Shown piece after piece: positions 16,043-24,007 of a stretch of 64,000 nucleotides of DNA. This stretch comes from an uncultured Eubacteriales bacterium. Lineage in GTDB: Bacteria > Bacillota > Clostridia > Oscillospirales > Oscillospiraceae. A program made the translations under genes and the position numbers. A model generated the notes under the pieces. The model had not been told where the DNA came from and searched no databases. It saw only the letters and a list, made by a program, of their open reading frames with translations. Position 1 is the stretch's first letter, and every line of letters starts with the position of its first letter. Location: positions 1-64,000 of the forward strand of contig ONPN01000002.1 of NCBI GenBank assembly GCA_900319695.1, read 5' to 3'.

Positions 16043-17044
16043 CTATTCTTCCTCGATTTCGTGTCGGGTTTTCCGTCCGATGGGGTTGGCCATGGCCGCC
16101 TCGTGCAGAGCCGCATTGTCCAGATGGGTGTAGATTTGGGTAGTGTTTAAGTTGCTGTGGCCCAAAACTTCCTGCAGGGCGCGGGTGTCCACGCCGTTTT
16201 TCAGCATCAGCGTAGCCGCCGTATGGCGCAGCTTGTGAGGGGAGTAGCGGCTCGCGTCCAGACCCGCGGCGAGCAGCTTCTTCTCCAGCATGTACTGCAC
16301 CGCGCGTGTACCCATTCTGCATCTTTTTTGGCTGATAAACAGGGCGTTTTTGTCAGATTCTTTGATATTTTCGTCATTTCTGACGGACAAATAGTCGTCT
16401 ATTGCCTCGCGGCAGCCCTCTGCGAAAAAGACCACACGCTCTTTGTTGCCTTTGCCGACGACCCGCACATGATCCTCATAGACGTCTGTCAGGTTGAGGG
16501 AGACAAGTTCTGACACACGCAGACCGCAGGACAGAAACAGCATGAGGATCGCATAATCCCGATAGGCATAGGGACCGTCGCAGGCTGCAAGCAGTCGTTC
16601 ACATTCGGATTCCTCAAGATATCGCGGCAGCGACACCTGACGCTTGGGCATGTCAAGTTCTTGACAAACATTGTTTTCTAATAAATGGCGTTTGAGCGTC
16701 AGATAATTAAAGAAGGATTTCACAGAAGAAGTTCGACGGCAGCGGCTTGCGGCTGAGAGAGAGCGATTGGCATTTTCAAGCTCCGGCGAAAATGACTGAT
16801 AGCGATAGAGTTCTTCAATGCGAATGGTTTTAATAAAATCCAGATCAATGTCTGTAATATCGATCTCGTGAAACGGCGTCTCTTTTGGTACAAGACGTCT
16901 GCGGCGTTTCAGATAGCGAAACAGAATTTTGAGATCTAGATAATATCCGGCGACGGTTCTGTCAGAATGACCGCGCACAGTGGAATGATACTCCAGAAAC
17001 TCCATGACAATATCCGGAACATCGTTGATTTGATCAAGGTTCAT
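16043..17044 (-). CDS. Tyrosine recombinase, XerC/integrase type
   Basis: A 333-residue tyrosine recombinase with an N-terminal core-binding domain (about 10-130) containing an insertion relative to XerD, and a catalytic domain carrying Arg in CGLRVSELVSL, HKLRHTAATLM, LGHSNLNTTQ and the nucleophile Tyr in IYTHL. It may be the XerC partner of XerD at 6.2 kb or an independent recombinase. SD AGAGAGGAGC lies 7 bp before the ATG. No attachment site or cargo was recognised around it. Its leader contains a perfect inverted repeat. It is convergent to radA. Confidence 0.85.
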   Translation of the reverse strand: MNLDQINDVPDIVMEFLEYHSTVRGHSDRTVAGYYLDLKILFRYLKRRRRLVPKETPFHEIDITDIDLDFIKTIRIEELYRYQSFSPELENANRSLSAASRCRRTSSVKSFFNYLTLKRHLLENNVCQELDMPKRQVSLPRYLEESECERLLAACDGPYAYRDYAILMLFLSCGLRVSELVSLNLTDVYEDHVRVVGKGNKERVVFFAEGCREAIDDYLSVRNDENIKESDKNALFISQKRCRMGTRAVQYMLEKKLLAAGLDASRYSPHKLRHTAATLMLKNGVDTRALQEVLGHSNLNTTQIYTHLDNAALHEAAMANPIGRKTRHEIEEE

Positions 17045-17075
17045 ACAAAAGCTCCTCTCTGGTTAAAACAACGGT

Positions 17076-17111
17076 CTAAATGTCGCTAAATTGTTATTAT
17101 GCGACATTTAG
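17076..17111 (-). promoter_or_regulatory. Inverted repeat in the recombinase leader (candidate operator)
   Basis: A perfect 11-bp inverted repeat, CTAAATGTCGC (17076-17086) and GCGACATTTAG (17101-17111), separated by 14 A+T-rich bases. On the minus strand the gap contains CATAAT, a possible -10 box for the recombinase gene. There is no T run, so an operator is more likely than a terminator. The rest of 17045-17299 holds no gene that I can support. Confidence 0.6.
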
Positions 17112-17291
17112 CCTGATTTGAGAAAAGGGAGGCTGCGGCTTCCCTCTTGCATCTTTTTCTTTATCTACAATGTATTTTCATTATAACCGCTTTCGCGGTC
17201 TTGTCAAGTATGATAACATGAGAATCACCGAAGAGAAAAATCTGATTTCTTCAAGCGTGGAACAATCTGAACTGATGCAAAAGAAACTTAA

Positions 17292-17324
17292 CAAGCAAAG
17301 GACGGCTGCTTAGCGCAGCCGTCC
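17292..17324 (-). terminator. Terminator after the P-type ATPase-like gene
   Basis: On the minus strand GGACGGCTGC pairs with GCAGCCGTCC (17315-17324 / 17300-17309) across a 5-nt loop, followed by TTTGCTTG. It lies 8 bp beyond the stop codon. Confidence 0.75.
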
Positions 17325-17332
17325 CCTTCTGC

Positions 17333-18982
17333 TTATTTACCCATTTTGTATCGGAGATTGTTTCTGAGAGATTCGCTTGTCACGCGGATGGTATTCAGGA
17401 TTGTCGCGACAGCAGCAACGAAATCGAGGAAAATCGCAAACCACAGGTTGCAATATCCGATAATGCTGAGGAAAATCAGCACGGCTTTGATAATAAAGGC
17501 GAAGAGTGCGTTTTCGATGCAAATTTCCCGGACACGTTTGGATACCCGCTTGATGATGGGCAGATTGCTCACAGCGTCCGGCAGTGCGATCGCATCCGCA
17601 TATTTTGCGCGGCTGTTGACGCGAATGTCGACGGCCGCGGCGCTGTGCGTCTCGATCCCGCCGGAATACGCAAAGAGCACGGCACCCTTGGTCTTCTGCA
17701 CGATATCGCTGATGATGCGCAGCTTTTTCTCCGTGTCGCACTGCGCATACATCTCGGAGAAGTTCAGCGCCTCGGCGAACTGCTGTCCGGCCTCCTTGCT
17801 GTCCTCGCTGAGAAGAACGCAGCGGGAAATGCCGACAGACTTCATCTCCGGGACAAGGTCTCCCAGGTCCTGGTTGACATCCGAAGAGATGACCACCTTC
17901 CCCATTGTTCTTCCGGCGACAACCATATAATAGGCTGTACCGACGCCGCTGTCGTCTTCAGGAACAGTGATCCCCCGCTCCTCCAACAGCTCCTTCGTAG
18001 CAAAGGTGACGCCGATACCGTCGATCGACAGCTCAACGCCATATCCGGGAATTTCGCGGAAATCCTTAATGACGTCCAGCTTGTAGTCATGATCGTAGAC
18101 GGCGGAGATTGCGTTGGCGACAGGCTGTTCCGAATAATAGACTGCGTGAGCGACAAAATTCAGGAACGTGTCGTAGTCGAGAACGTCAGAGTGCATGGCG
18201 ATGATGCGTGGGCACTCCTCGGCGAAAATGCCGCTTTTGTCAAACACCGCGACGGAGACGTCCGCCATCGCTTCCAGGCTGCCGGCATCGTTGAAGACGA
18301 TACCGTGCCGGGCACTCTGGCAGACGCCGACCGCTCCGGCCATGGGGATCGAAGCGACAACGGAGAACGGCGTCGCGACCACGAGAATGATCAGCGCCCT
18401 GTGGATCGAGATGGTGAAGCTCATGCTGGTGATGATCGGCATGGCGATCGCATAGATCACGGCAAGCACCATAGCGAGTTTGAGAACCATGCCGGCGCTG
18501 TTGCTCATGACCTTCTCGATGGACATGGAGGTCTTCTCTTCATTGCTGACGAGTTCCCGCATATGTGCGATGATCCCCTCATCCTGATCCTGCAGCAGAT
18601 CGAGCGCGGCCTTGCGTGTGTGATCCTTGGCATATCGCAGCAGCAGCATCCCAATCTGATAAAGCAGTACAAGGGCCGCTCCCTCAATGCCGAAGCCGAT
18701 GAAGAACGAGAGAATTGCCGTTACGACCACAATGACGGGCGTGTCCACAAAATTGCCGCTCTCAACGGCGACCACCGCTTTGAGTATCACATCGTATCCG
18801 GCCAGCACGGCGGAGAGCATCAGCAGCAGGATGCAGACAAACTCGGGCATGGAAAGGATGAGCGAAACGGCGAAAATGACCGACGCGACAACAAGTCTGA
18901 TAACCAGAGAATTGTTCAGTGTGGCGGAAAGCTTCGCCGTGTCTATCTTATGCGGCGTTGTTTTTACATGTTTCTGGCTCAT
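17333..18982 (-). CDS. Degenerate P-type ATPase-like membrane protein
   Basis: A 549-residue protein with the membrane layout of P1B/HAD-type P-type ATPases, but with most catalytic motifs altered. The phosphorylation motif reads FDKSGIF (Asp248) instead of DKTGT. The transmembrane CPC motif is ATPFSVV (203-209). The nucleotide-domain HP reads SEQPVANAI (284-292). The hinge GDGxND is replaced by YSGGIETHSAAA (439-450). The actuator domain with TGE is missing: only about 40 residues separate the flanking membrane helices. The frame is intact, so it is not simple decay. It lies 38 bp downstream of fba on the same strand. SD GGGAGGTGG precedes the ATG. Confidence 0.8.
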   Translation of the reverse strand: MSQKHVKTTPHKIDTAKLSATLNNSLVIRLVVASVIFAVSLILSMPEFVCILLLMLSAVLAGYDVILKAVVAVESGNFVDTPVIVVVTAILSFFIGFGIEGAALVLLYQIGMLLLRYAKDHTRKAALDLLQDQDEGIIAHMRELVSNEEKTSMSIEKVMSNSAGMVLKLAMVLAVIYAIAMPIITSMSFTISIHRALIILVVATPFSVVASIPMAGAVGVCQSARHGIVFNDAGSLEAMADVSVAVFDKSGIFAEECPRIIAMHSDVLDYDTFLNFVAHAVYYSEQPVANAISAVYDHDYKLDVIKDFREIPGYGVELSIDGIGVTFATKELLEERGITVPEDDSGVGTAYYMVVAGRTMGKVVISSDVNQDLGDLVPEMKSVGISRCVLLSEDSKEAGQQFAEALNFSEMYAQCDTEKKLRIISDIVQKTKGAVLFAYSGGIETHSAAAVDIRVNSRAKYADAIALPDAVSNLPIIKRVSKRVREICIENALFAFIIKAVLIFLSIIGYCNLWFAIFLDFVAAVATILNTIRVTSESLRNNLRYKMGK

Positions 18983-19020
18983 TCTGCCACCTCCCTGATA
19001 ATCTTGGCGGGCTTGAGCAA

Positions 19021-19989
19021 TCAGGCTTTGCCGTCAGAACCCAGAACGTGAACGATCTTATGGGCGACCATGTCCTTAACAGCCTGGCGCGCGGGCTTGA
19101 GGTACTGGCGCGGGTCGAAGTGATCGGGATGCTCGGCAAAGTACTTGCGGATGTTGCCGGTCATGGCCAGACGGATGTCGGAGTCGATGTTGATCTTGCA
19201 GACGGCGAGCTTGGCAGCCTCGCGGAGCTGATCCTCGGGGATGCCGATGGCGTCGGGCATGTTGCCGCCGTACTGGTTGACCATCTTTACGAACTCCTGG
19301 GGAACGGAAGAAGAGCCGTGCAGAACGATCGGGAAGCCGGGCAGACGCTTGATGCACTCATGCAGCACGTCGAAGCGGAGCGGAGGCGGGACCAGGATGC
19401 CGTCAGCATTGCGGGTGCACTGGGAAGCCTTGAACTTGTAAGCGCCGTGAGAAGTGCCGATGGCGATGGCCAGAGAGTCGCAGCCGGTACGGGTGACAAA
19501 CTCCTCGACCTCTTCGGGGCGGGTGTAGCTCTCGTGACCGTGCTCAACAGAGACCTCGTCCTCAACGCCGGCCAGGGTACCGAGCTCAGCCTCAACCACG
19601 ACGCCGTGGTCATGTGCATATTCCACAACCTGCTTGGTCAGGGCGATGTTGTCCTCAAAGGACTTGGAGGAGGCGTCGATCATAACGGAGGTGAAGCCGC
19701 CGTCGATGCAGGATTTGCAGAGCTCAAAGGTGTCGCCGTGGTCCAGATGCAGCGCGATGGGGATCTCGGGGTTCAGCTCGACCGCCGCTTCGACCAGCTT
19801 GACCAGATAGGTGTGGTTGGCATAGGCGCGTGCGCCCTTGGAGACCTGAAGGATAACAGGGCTCTTCAGCTCGCCGGCCGCTTCGGTGATGCCCTGAACG
19901 ATTTCCATGTTGTTGACGTTGAACGCGCCGACAGCATAGCCGCCATTATAGGCTTTTGCAAACATTTCTTTGGTGGTTACAAGAGGCAT
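19021..19989 (-). CDS. fba: Class II fructose-bisphosphate aldolase
   Basis: A zinc-dependent aldolase of glycolysis that splits fructose 1,6-bisphosphate. The 322-residue protein has AFNVNNMEIVQ, the zinc ligands in ALHLDHGDT and the later EHGHESYTRP and VLHGSSS motifs. The start at 19989 (MPLVTTKEMF) has SD AAAGGAGA; an in-frame start 16 codons upstream has none. It is divergent from pfp, so two glycolytic genes share a 150-bp control region. The GC-rich, strongly biased codons suggest high expression. Confidence 0.95.
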   Translation of the reverse strand: MPLVTTKEMFAKAYNGGYAVGAFNVNNMEIVQGITEAAGELKSPVILQVSKGARAYANHTYLVKLVEAAVELNPEIPIALHLDHGDTFELCKSCIDGGFTSVMIDASSKSFEDNIALTKQVVEYAHDHGVVVEAELGTLAGVEDEVSVEHGHESYTRPEEVEEFVTRTGCDSLAIAIGTSHGAYKFKASQCTRNADGILVPPPLRFDVLHECIKRLPGFPIVLHGSSSVPQEFVKMVNQYGGNMPDAIGIPEDQLREAAKLAVCKINIDSDIRLAMTGNIRKYFAEHPDHFDPRQYLKPARQAVKDMVAHKIVHVLGSDGKA

Positions 19990-20055
19990 AATTGAAAATC
20001 TCCTTTGTTTTTTTAAAAATTTGTACAAAAAGCACATTTACAAATTTTCTTTAAT

Positions 20056-20084
20056 ATTATATCCTCATTCCAGCACATAATCAA
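20056..20084 (-). promoter_or_regulatory. Sigma-A promoter of fba
   Basis: On the minus strand TTGATT (20084-20079), a 17-bp spacer and TATAAT (20061-20056). The predicted leader is about 60 nt. Confidence 0.8.
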
Positions 20085-20136
20085 TATGGACTTTCTACAA
20101 AATCTTAGAAAATTTTTAATAGTTGGAGGAATACAC

Positions 20137-21378
20137 ATGTCTGAAAAGTTAATCGGCTCCTGCATCTTCGGTCAGTCCGGCGGCCCCACCGCGGTCATCA
20201 ACGCCAGCGCCTACGGCGTAATCCGCGCCGCACTTGACGCCGAGGAGATCACCAAGGTCTACGGCGCGAACCACGGCATCAAGGGCGTCCTCGAGGACAA
20301 GCTCTTCGTCATGGACGAGGAGGACCCCGAAGAGCTCAAGCTCCTGCTGCACACCCCCTCTTCCGAGCTCGGCTCCTGCCGCTACAAAATCGCCGACCCC
20401 GAGGTCGATGACACCGATTACAAGCGCATCCTTGAGATCTTCAAAAAGTACAACGTACGCTACTTCTTCTACAACGGCGGCAACGATTCCATGGACACCT
20501 GCAACAAGATCAGCCGCTACATGGAGTCTGTCGGCTATGAGTGCCGCGTGATGGGCGTTCCCAAGACCATCGACAACGACCTCTTCGGCACCGACCATTG
20601 CCCCGGCTTTGCCAGCGCCGCGAAATATATCGCCACCTCCTGCATGGAGATCAACAAGGACGCGCGCGTCTATGACAACGGCATGATCACCGTCGTGGAG
20701 ATCATGGGTCGTCACGCCGGCTGGCTCGCCGCCAGCGCCGCCCTGGCCACCGTCTACGGCTCCGGCCCCGATCTGATCTACCTGCCCGAGCTCGACTTCA
20801 ACATGGACAAATTCCTGGCTGACGTCGACCGCATCTACAAGGCCAATGGCAAGGTCCTCATCGCCGTTTCCGAGGGCATCCACTATGCCGACGGCAGCTT
20901 CGTCTCCGAGGCCAAGACCTCCGCGACCGACGGCTTCGGCCATGCCCAGCTCGGCGGTCTCGCCACCATGCTGGCTGAGATCATCAAGGCCCACACCGGC
21001 GCCAAGGTCCGCGGCATTGAGCTGAGCCTGCTGCAGCGCTGCGGCGCCCACCTCGCCTCCGCCACCGACGTCAATGAGGCCTGCGAGGCCGGTATGGAAG
21101 CCGTCCGCCAGGCGGTCAGCGGCGTCACCGGCAAGATGGTCGCCTTCGAGCGCGAGACGGTCGACGGCAAGTACCACTGCAAGATGGTCCTGCTCCCCCT
21201 CTCCTCTGTCGCAAACTTTGAGAAGAAGGTTCCTCTGGAGTGGATCAACGAGGACGGCAATGGTCTCAAGCAGGAGTTCATCGACTACGTTCTGCCCCTT
21301 ATTCAGGGCGAGCCGGTGCTCCCTCTGGTCGATTCCCTGCCCAGATACGCGAGACTCAAGAAGGTCCTTGCCAAGTAA
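20137..21378 (+). CDS. pfp: Pyrophosphate-dependent 6-phosphofructokinase
   Basis: A 413-residue group II phosphofructokinase that phosphorylates fructose 6-phosphate with PPi. The signature GGNDSMDT (Asp instead of Gly after GGN) and MGVPKTIDNDL (about 137-147) indicate PPi rather than ATP use. Further motifs are MGRHAGWLAA and GGLATMLAE. ATG 20137 follows the strong SD TTGGAGGA. It is divergent from fba. A PPi enzyme is characteristic of anaerobic clostridia and makes glycolysis reversible at this step. Confidence 0.95.
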   Translation: MSEKLIGSCIFGQSGGPTAVINASAYGVIRAALDAEEITKVYGANHGIKGVLEDKLFVMDEEDPEELKLLLHTPSSELGSCRYKIADPEVDDTDYKRILEIFKKYNVRYFFYNGGNDSMDTCNKISRYMESVGYECRVMGVPKTIDNDLFGTDHCPGFASAAKYIATSCMEINKDARVYDNGMITVVEIMGRHAGWLAASAALATVYGSGPDLIYLPELDFNMDKFLADVDRIYKANGKVLIAVSEGIHYADGSFVSEAKTSATDGFGHAQLGGLATMLAEIIKAHTGAKVRGIELSLLQRCGAHLASATDVNEACEAGMEAVRQAVSGVTGKMVAFERETVDGKYHCKMVLLPLSSVANFEKKVPLEWINEDGNGLKQEFIDYVLPLIQGEPVLPLVDSLPRYARLKKVLAK

Positions 21379-21393
21379 ATCAGGATACAGACG

Positions 21394-21422
21394 CACCCCG
21401 TACGCCATGTACGGGGTGTTTT
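21394..21422 (+). terminator. Terminator after pfp
   Basis: Perfect stem CACCCCGTAC (21394-21403) / GTACGGGGTG (21409-21418) with a 5-nt loop and TTTT. Confidence 0.85.
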
Positions 21423-21428
21423 CATGTA

Positions 21429-21457
21429 TTGAAGAAATGACATGGGTAAGATATAAT
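21429..21457 (+). promoter_or_regulatory. Sigma-A promoter abutting the start codon at 21465
   Basis: TTGAAG (21429-21434), a 17-bp spacer and TATAAT (21452-21457). The expected transcript start is about 21464, so the following GTG/ATG codons would lie at or within a few bases of the 5' end. Confidence 0.75.
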
Positions 21458-21464
21458 TGACACG

Positions 21465-22154
21465 GTGATGCTTATGCTCTCAATCCAACATTCCTATCTC
21501 TCCGTGGCCGTCCACGGCGGGGCAAGCTACGGCGGCGGTCAGCAATTTTCGGAAAACGCCATGATCCGCCGCTGCGGCTGCGGCATCGTCGCGGCGACGG
21601 ACCTGCTGCTGTATCTGAGCCGCTGGCATATGACAGAGCGCGTCTCCCTCTTTGACAGCCTGCTGACGGACGCGCCTGTCCCCTTCCCTGCCTATACCGG
21701 GCTTTTATCAAATATGAACCGCCGCTATCTCCCCATGATCCCCTATGCCGGGATCAACGGGCTCATGCTCATGCTCGGTGTACAGCGTTTCTTTCACGAT
21801 TACAAAATGCCCTTTACCGCCCGCTGGTGCTTCGCACAGTCCAGACTTTGGGAACGTATGGAAGCGATGCTGCGGGCGGATATACCGGTCATCATGGCTG
21901 TCGGGCCGAACTTTCCCTTCATCTGGGGCAATAAGCGCGCTGCCTTCTATCAAAGGAACCATGACGGCGCCTATGTGCGCGCCTCGGGGGCCCGCGCCCA
22001 CTATTTCACGGCAACGGGCATGGATGACGAGTGGCTGCGCATCTCCTCCTGGGGCAGGCTCTATTATTTGAAGCGCCGGGAATTTGAGGAGTATGTACAC
22101 CGATACAGTACCGGCTTTGCAAGCAATATCCTGCTTGTGGAGAAACACGGCTGA
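21465..22154 (+). CDS. Putative cysteine peptidase, C39-like fold
   Basis: A 229-residue protein without signal peptide. Near the N-terminus RRCGCGIVAATDLLLYL (residues 35-51) resembles the active-site cysteine helix of C39/papain-like enzymes. Further on, ARAHYFTATGMDDEWLRIS (about residue 183 onwards) and SSWGRLYYL resemble the His strand and the following strand. I infer a C39-like peptidase but recognise no specific family. The start is GTG 21465, ATG 21468 or ATG 21474; none has an SD, and the promoter leaves almost no leader. The gene ends only 3 bp from the convergent sipL stop with no terminator between. Confidence 0.6.
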   Translation: MMLMLSIQHSYLSVAVHGGASYGGGQQFSENAMIRRCGCGIVAATDLLLYLSRWHMTERVSLFDSLLTDAPVPFPAYTGLLSNMNRRYLPMIPYAGINGLMLMLGVQRFFHDYKMPFTARWCFAQSRLWERMEAMLRADIPVIMAVGPNFPFIWGNKRAAFYQRNHDGAYVRASGARAHYFTATGMDDEWLRISSWGRLYYLKRREFEEYVHRYSTGFASNILLVEKHG

Positions 22155-22157
22155 TCG

Positions 22158-23654
22158 TCAGAGGCATTTCGGGATCAGCAGCATGCGCGTCGTATTCTCG
22201 GCGTCCTCATTGCTTTCGCGTATTTTTTCGACGCTGGAGTGGTAGCGCCTGGCGAGAGCCCAGAGGCTCTCCCCTCCTGCTCTTACCAGCGTCAGGGTCG
22301 GCAGGCTCTCCTGTATATAGGGGGCATCCTCGTCCAGAATGACGCCCTCAATGTTTCTGAGCTCCGTCTTTTCACCGGCAAGACAGCCCAGCTCCATTGT
22401 GAGCGAGCATTCCGCGTTCTCTCCGTCCGGCCTTGCGCTCATTTGTGTGACTCTGGCGGTCAAAATGCGCAGAGGCGCCCCCTCCGTCGGCTGTTCAAGG
22501 GTCAGCGTCCGCCTGCCGGCGGACAGCTTTCCCACTCCGTTTTTAAATAGGATATCCAGATTTACAGCGCCAGTGAGCTTTCCGGCATCCGCGCTGATGC
22601 GGGTCGGGGAGACAAGTACGCAAAGTATCTCCCTGCATTCCTCCATGAGTCCGATTTTCTCCTCAGTGCTGAGCCTTTTTCGCAGAAGCGGAGAGGCAAG
22701 CTCCAGACTCCGGGTCTGAACCAGAAGCTCCGCAGGCATGAGGTTGCTGTAGACGTCGCTGATCAGGCGGAGATTCTGCCTCTCGCTGCAGACCAGCTGA
22801 AGCACGGCGTGCAGCTCCATATCCAGAACCTTTTCTCCGTTGATGGTATCCACAAGATCATAATAGGCGCCGGTAATCTCAGGCCTCACCGTGCAGCAGC
22901 TCATGTTCTCGATCCCAACGTCGACGATCTGGGAAAACGGCGCGGAAAATGCATACAGACAGGGTTCATCCCTTTCCGCCGAGAGCGCACAGACGCTAAG
23001 CTCCGCGCTCCCCTTCACAATCACCTTACTGCCGATGAGCTGACAGTCAGAGATAACGAGCTCCGCTTTCTCAGAAAGCAGAGCTGCCGGGACCGCTTTA
23101 CCGTCCGTGAAAGGAAACTGCTCGTTGACGGCGAGGCTTTTTTCGCAGACCGCGTTCGGCAGCAGCAGGCTGCGCTCCTCTGTCAGTGCGTGCAGACCCG
23201 GGCTGTCTTTTGGCAGTGCCGTCTCTGTGCGCAGACGCTCGGCTCGATAAGCGCTCAATTCCCCCTCGACGTCGAATACAACGGACAGCTTTCGCGGATT
23301 GAGCGCCCGCACGTCCGTCCACTGTATCAACAGCGTGATCTGCGCGAGAGATTCGGACTCCAGCCCCTCCGCCTCAAATTCAAGCGAAAAGGGCTTTCGG
23401 AGGCTGAGACCGGACAGGCCCGTCTGCCCCTCTCTGATATAGAGAACGTTCGCGCTGAGCTCGCCGGAGACTATGACGCCACGCGCCGAGAGATCCTTGC
23501 TCTTGAGAAAGACCTCGCTCTGTACGGCTGCGATTTTTTCAATATCCGCGTCGGTGTCCGGCACCACACATTCCACGCTCTCCTGCGTGCGCCGGGATGT
23601 ATGCAGGAACTCCCGATAGACAGAGATCTCTTTGCTCTCAAAATTGATTTCCAT
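22158..23654 (-). CDS. sipL: SpoIVA-interacting spore protein SipL (SPOCS domains plus LysM)
   Basis: A 498-residue protein with repeated DUF3794/SPOCS beta domains and a C-terminal LysM domain (about 450-498, TLTLVRAGGESLWALARRYH). This architecture and size match clostridial SipL, which binds SpoIVA through the LysM domain and is needed for coat assembly. The start at 23654 (MEINFESKEI) is chosen because of SD TTGGAG 6-7 bp upstream; in-frame starts at 23678 and 23696 have poorer sites. A SigE-type promoter lies about 95 bp upstream, overlapping the spoVM stop codon. Confidence 0.85.
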   Translation of the reverse strand: MEINFESKEISVYREFLHTSRRTQESVECVVPDTDADIEKIAAVQSEVFLKSKDLSARGVIVSGELSANVLYIREGQTGLSGLSLRKPFSLEFEAEGLESESLAQITLLIQWTDVRALNPRKLSVVFDVEGELSAYRAERLRTETALPKDSPGLHALTEERSLLLPNAVCEKSLAVNEQFPFTDGKAVPAALLSEKAELVISDCQLIGSKVIVKGSAELSVCALSAERDEPCLYAFSAPFSQIVDVGIENMSCCTVRPEITGAYYDLVDTINGEKVLDMELHAVLQLVCSERQNLRLISDVYSNLMPAELLVQTRSLELASPLLRKRLSTEEKIGLMEECREILCVLVSPTRISADAGKLTGAVNLDILFKNGVGKLSAGRRTLTLEQPTEGAPLRILTARVTQMSARPDGENAECSLTMELGCLAGEKTELRNIEGVILDEDAPYIQESLPTLTLVRAGGESLWALARRYHSSVEKIRESNEDAENTTRMLLIPKCL

Positions 23655-23749
23655 GTGATGCTCCAATCCGCCGCTCATTTGATTTTCGGTCTCCATAAGC
23701 GGCTGATGGAGATCGCCTGGGAAAACGATTCTATTCTCCCGTCAGCTAC

Positions 23750-23778
23750 ATTGTATTCAAAACTGTGTGCCCTTATGC
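23750..23778 (-). promoter_or_regulatory. SigE-type promoter of sipL
   Basis: On the minus strand GCATAAG (23778-23772), 14 bp, then AATACAAT (23757-23750). Spacer and -35 match the spoIVA promoter (GCATAAT, 14 bp, CATACACT). The -35 element overlaps the spoVM stop codon. Confidence 0.6.
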
Positions 23779-23838
23779 CCGCAGCCGGATCAGGATTTTT
23801 GCCAGAAACCGCGGCAGCCTGAAAACAATCACCTTCAT
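23773..23838 (-). CDS. spoVM: SpoVM, spore-membrane curvature-sensing micropeptide
   Basis: A 21-residue peptide: MKVIVFRLPRFLAK, then a basic-hydrophobic helix ending in Ala. It matches the SpoVM pattern (MKFYTIKLPKFLGG in Bacillus), including the essential Pro at position 9, the Leu8 and Phe11-Leu12 pair and an amphipathic helix of alternating Ile/Leu and Arg. SD AAAGGAGAGG is ideal. It lies downstream of prkC-rsgA, the place spoVM occupies in Bacillus, and just upstream of sipL. SpoVM inserts into the convex forespore membrane and recruits SpoIVA. At 21 residues it is shorter than Bacillus SpoVM (26). Confidence 0.85.
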   Translation of the reverse strand: MKVIVFRLPRFLAKILIRLRA

Positions 23839-23854
23839 TGCCCTCTCCTTTCCC

Positions 23855-24007
23855 TCAACAGCAGCGAATATACCACAATCCAAAAGCGATCAGTCCGGCC
23901 GCCAGCGCAAACCACCAGAACGACGACGGCAGGACAAGGGACAGCAGAATGACCAATCCCATAAAGATGGCGACCAGTCCCCAAAGACATCGACGCCCTC
24001 TGCGCAT
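23855..24007 (-). CDS. Two-helix membrane miniprotein between rsgA and spoVM
   Basis: A 50-residue protein starting MRRGRRCLWGLVAIFMGL, with two hydrophobic segments (about 8-24 and 27-43) joined by a LPSSFWWF turn and ending in RCC. A G-rich SD (GGGGGGCGG) precedes ATG 24007 but lies in the right arm of the rsgA terminator. spoVM starts 16 bp after its stop. The function is unknown; a role in the forespore membrane is suggested by position only. An in-frame extension to 24109 would overlap rsgA and is unlikely. Confidence 0.6.
   Translation of the reverse strand: MRRGRRCLWGLVAIFMGLVILLSLVLPSSFWWFALAAGLIAFGLWYIRCC

Noticed and set aside
17218-17313. A plus-strand 31-codon ORF (MRITEEKNLISSSVEQSELM onward) between the recombinase and the P-type ATPase-like gene
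   Set aside because: It has no SD, runs into a minus-strand terminator and has no visible similarity; a TATGAT lies upstream but without a matching -35.
17333-18982. P-type ATPase-like gene as an ordinary pseudogene
   Set aside because: The frame is intact over 549 codons, with SD and terminator and membrane helices in place; the losses are confined to catalytic motifs and one domain.
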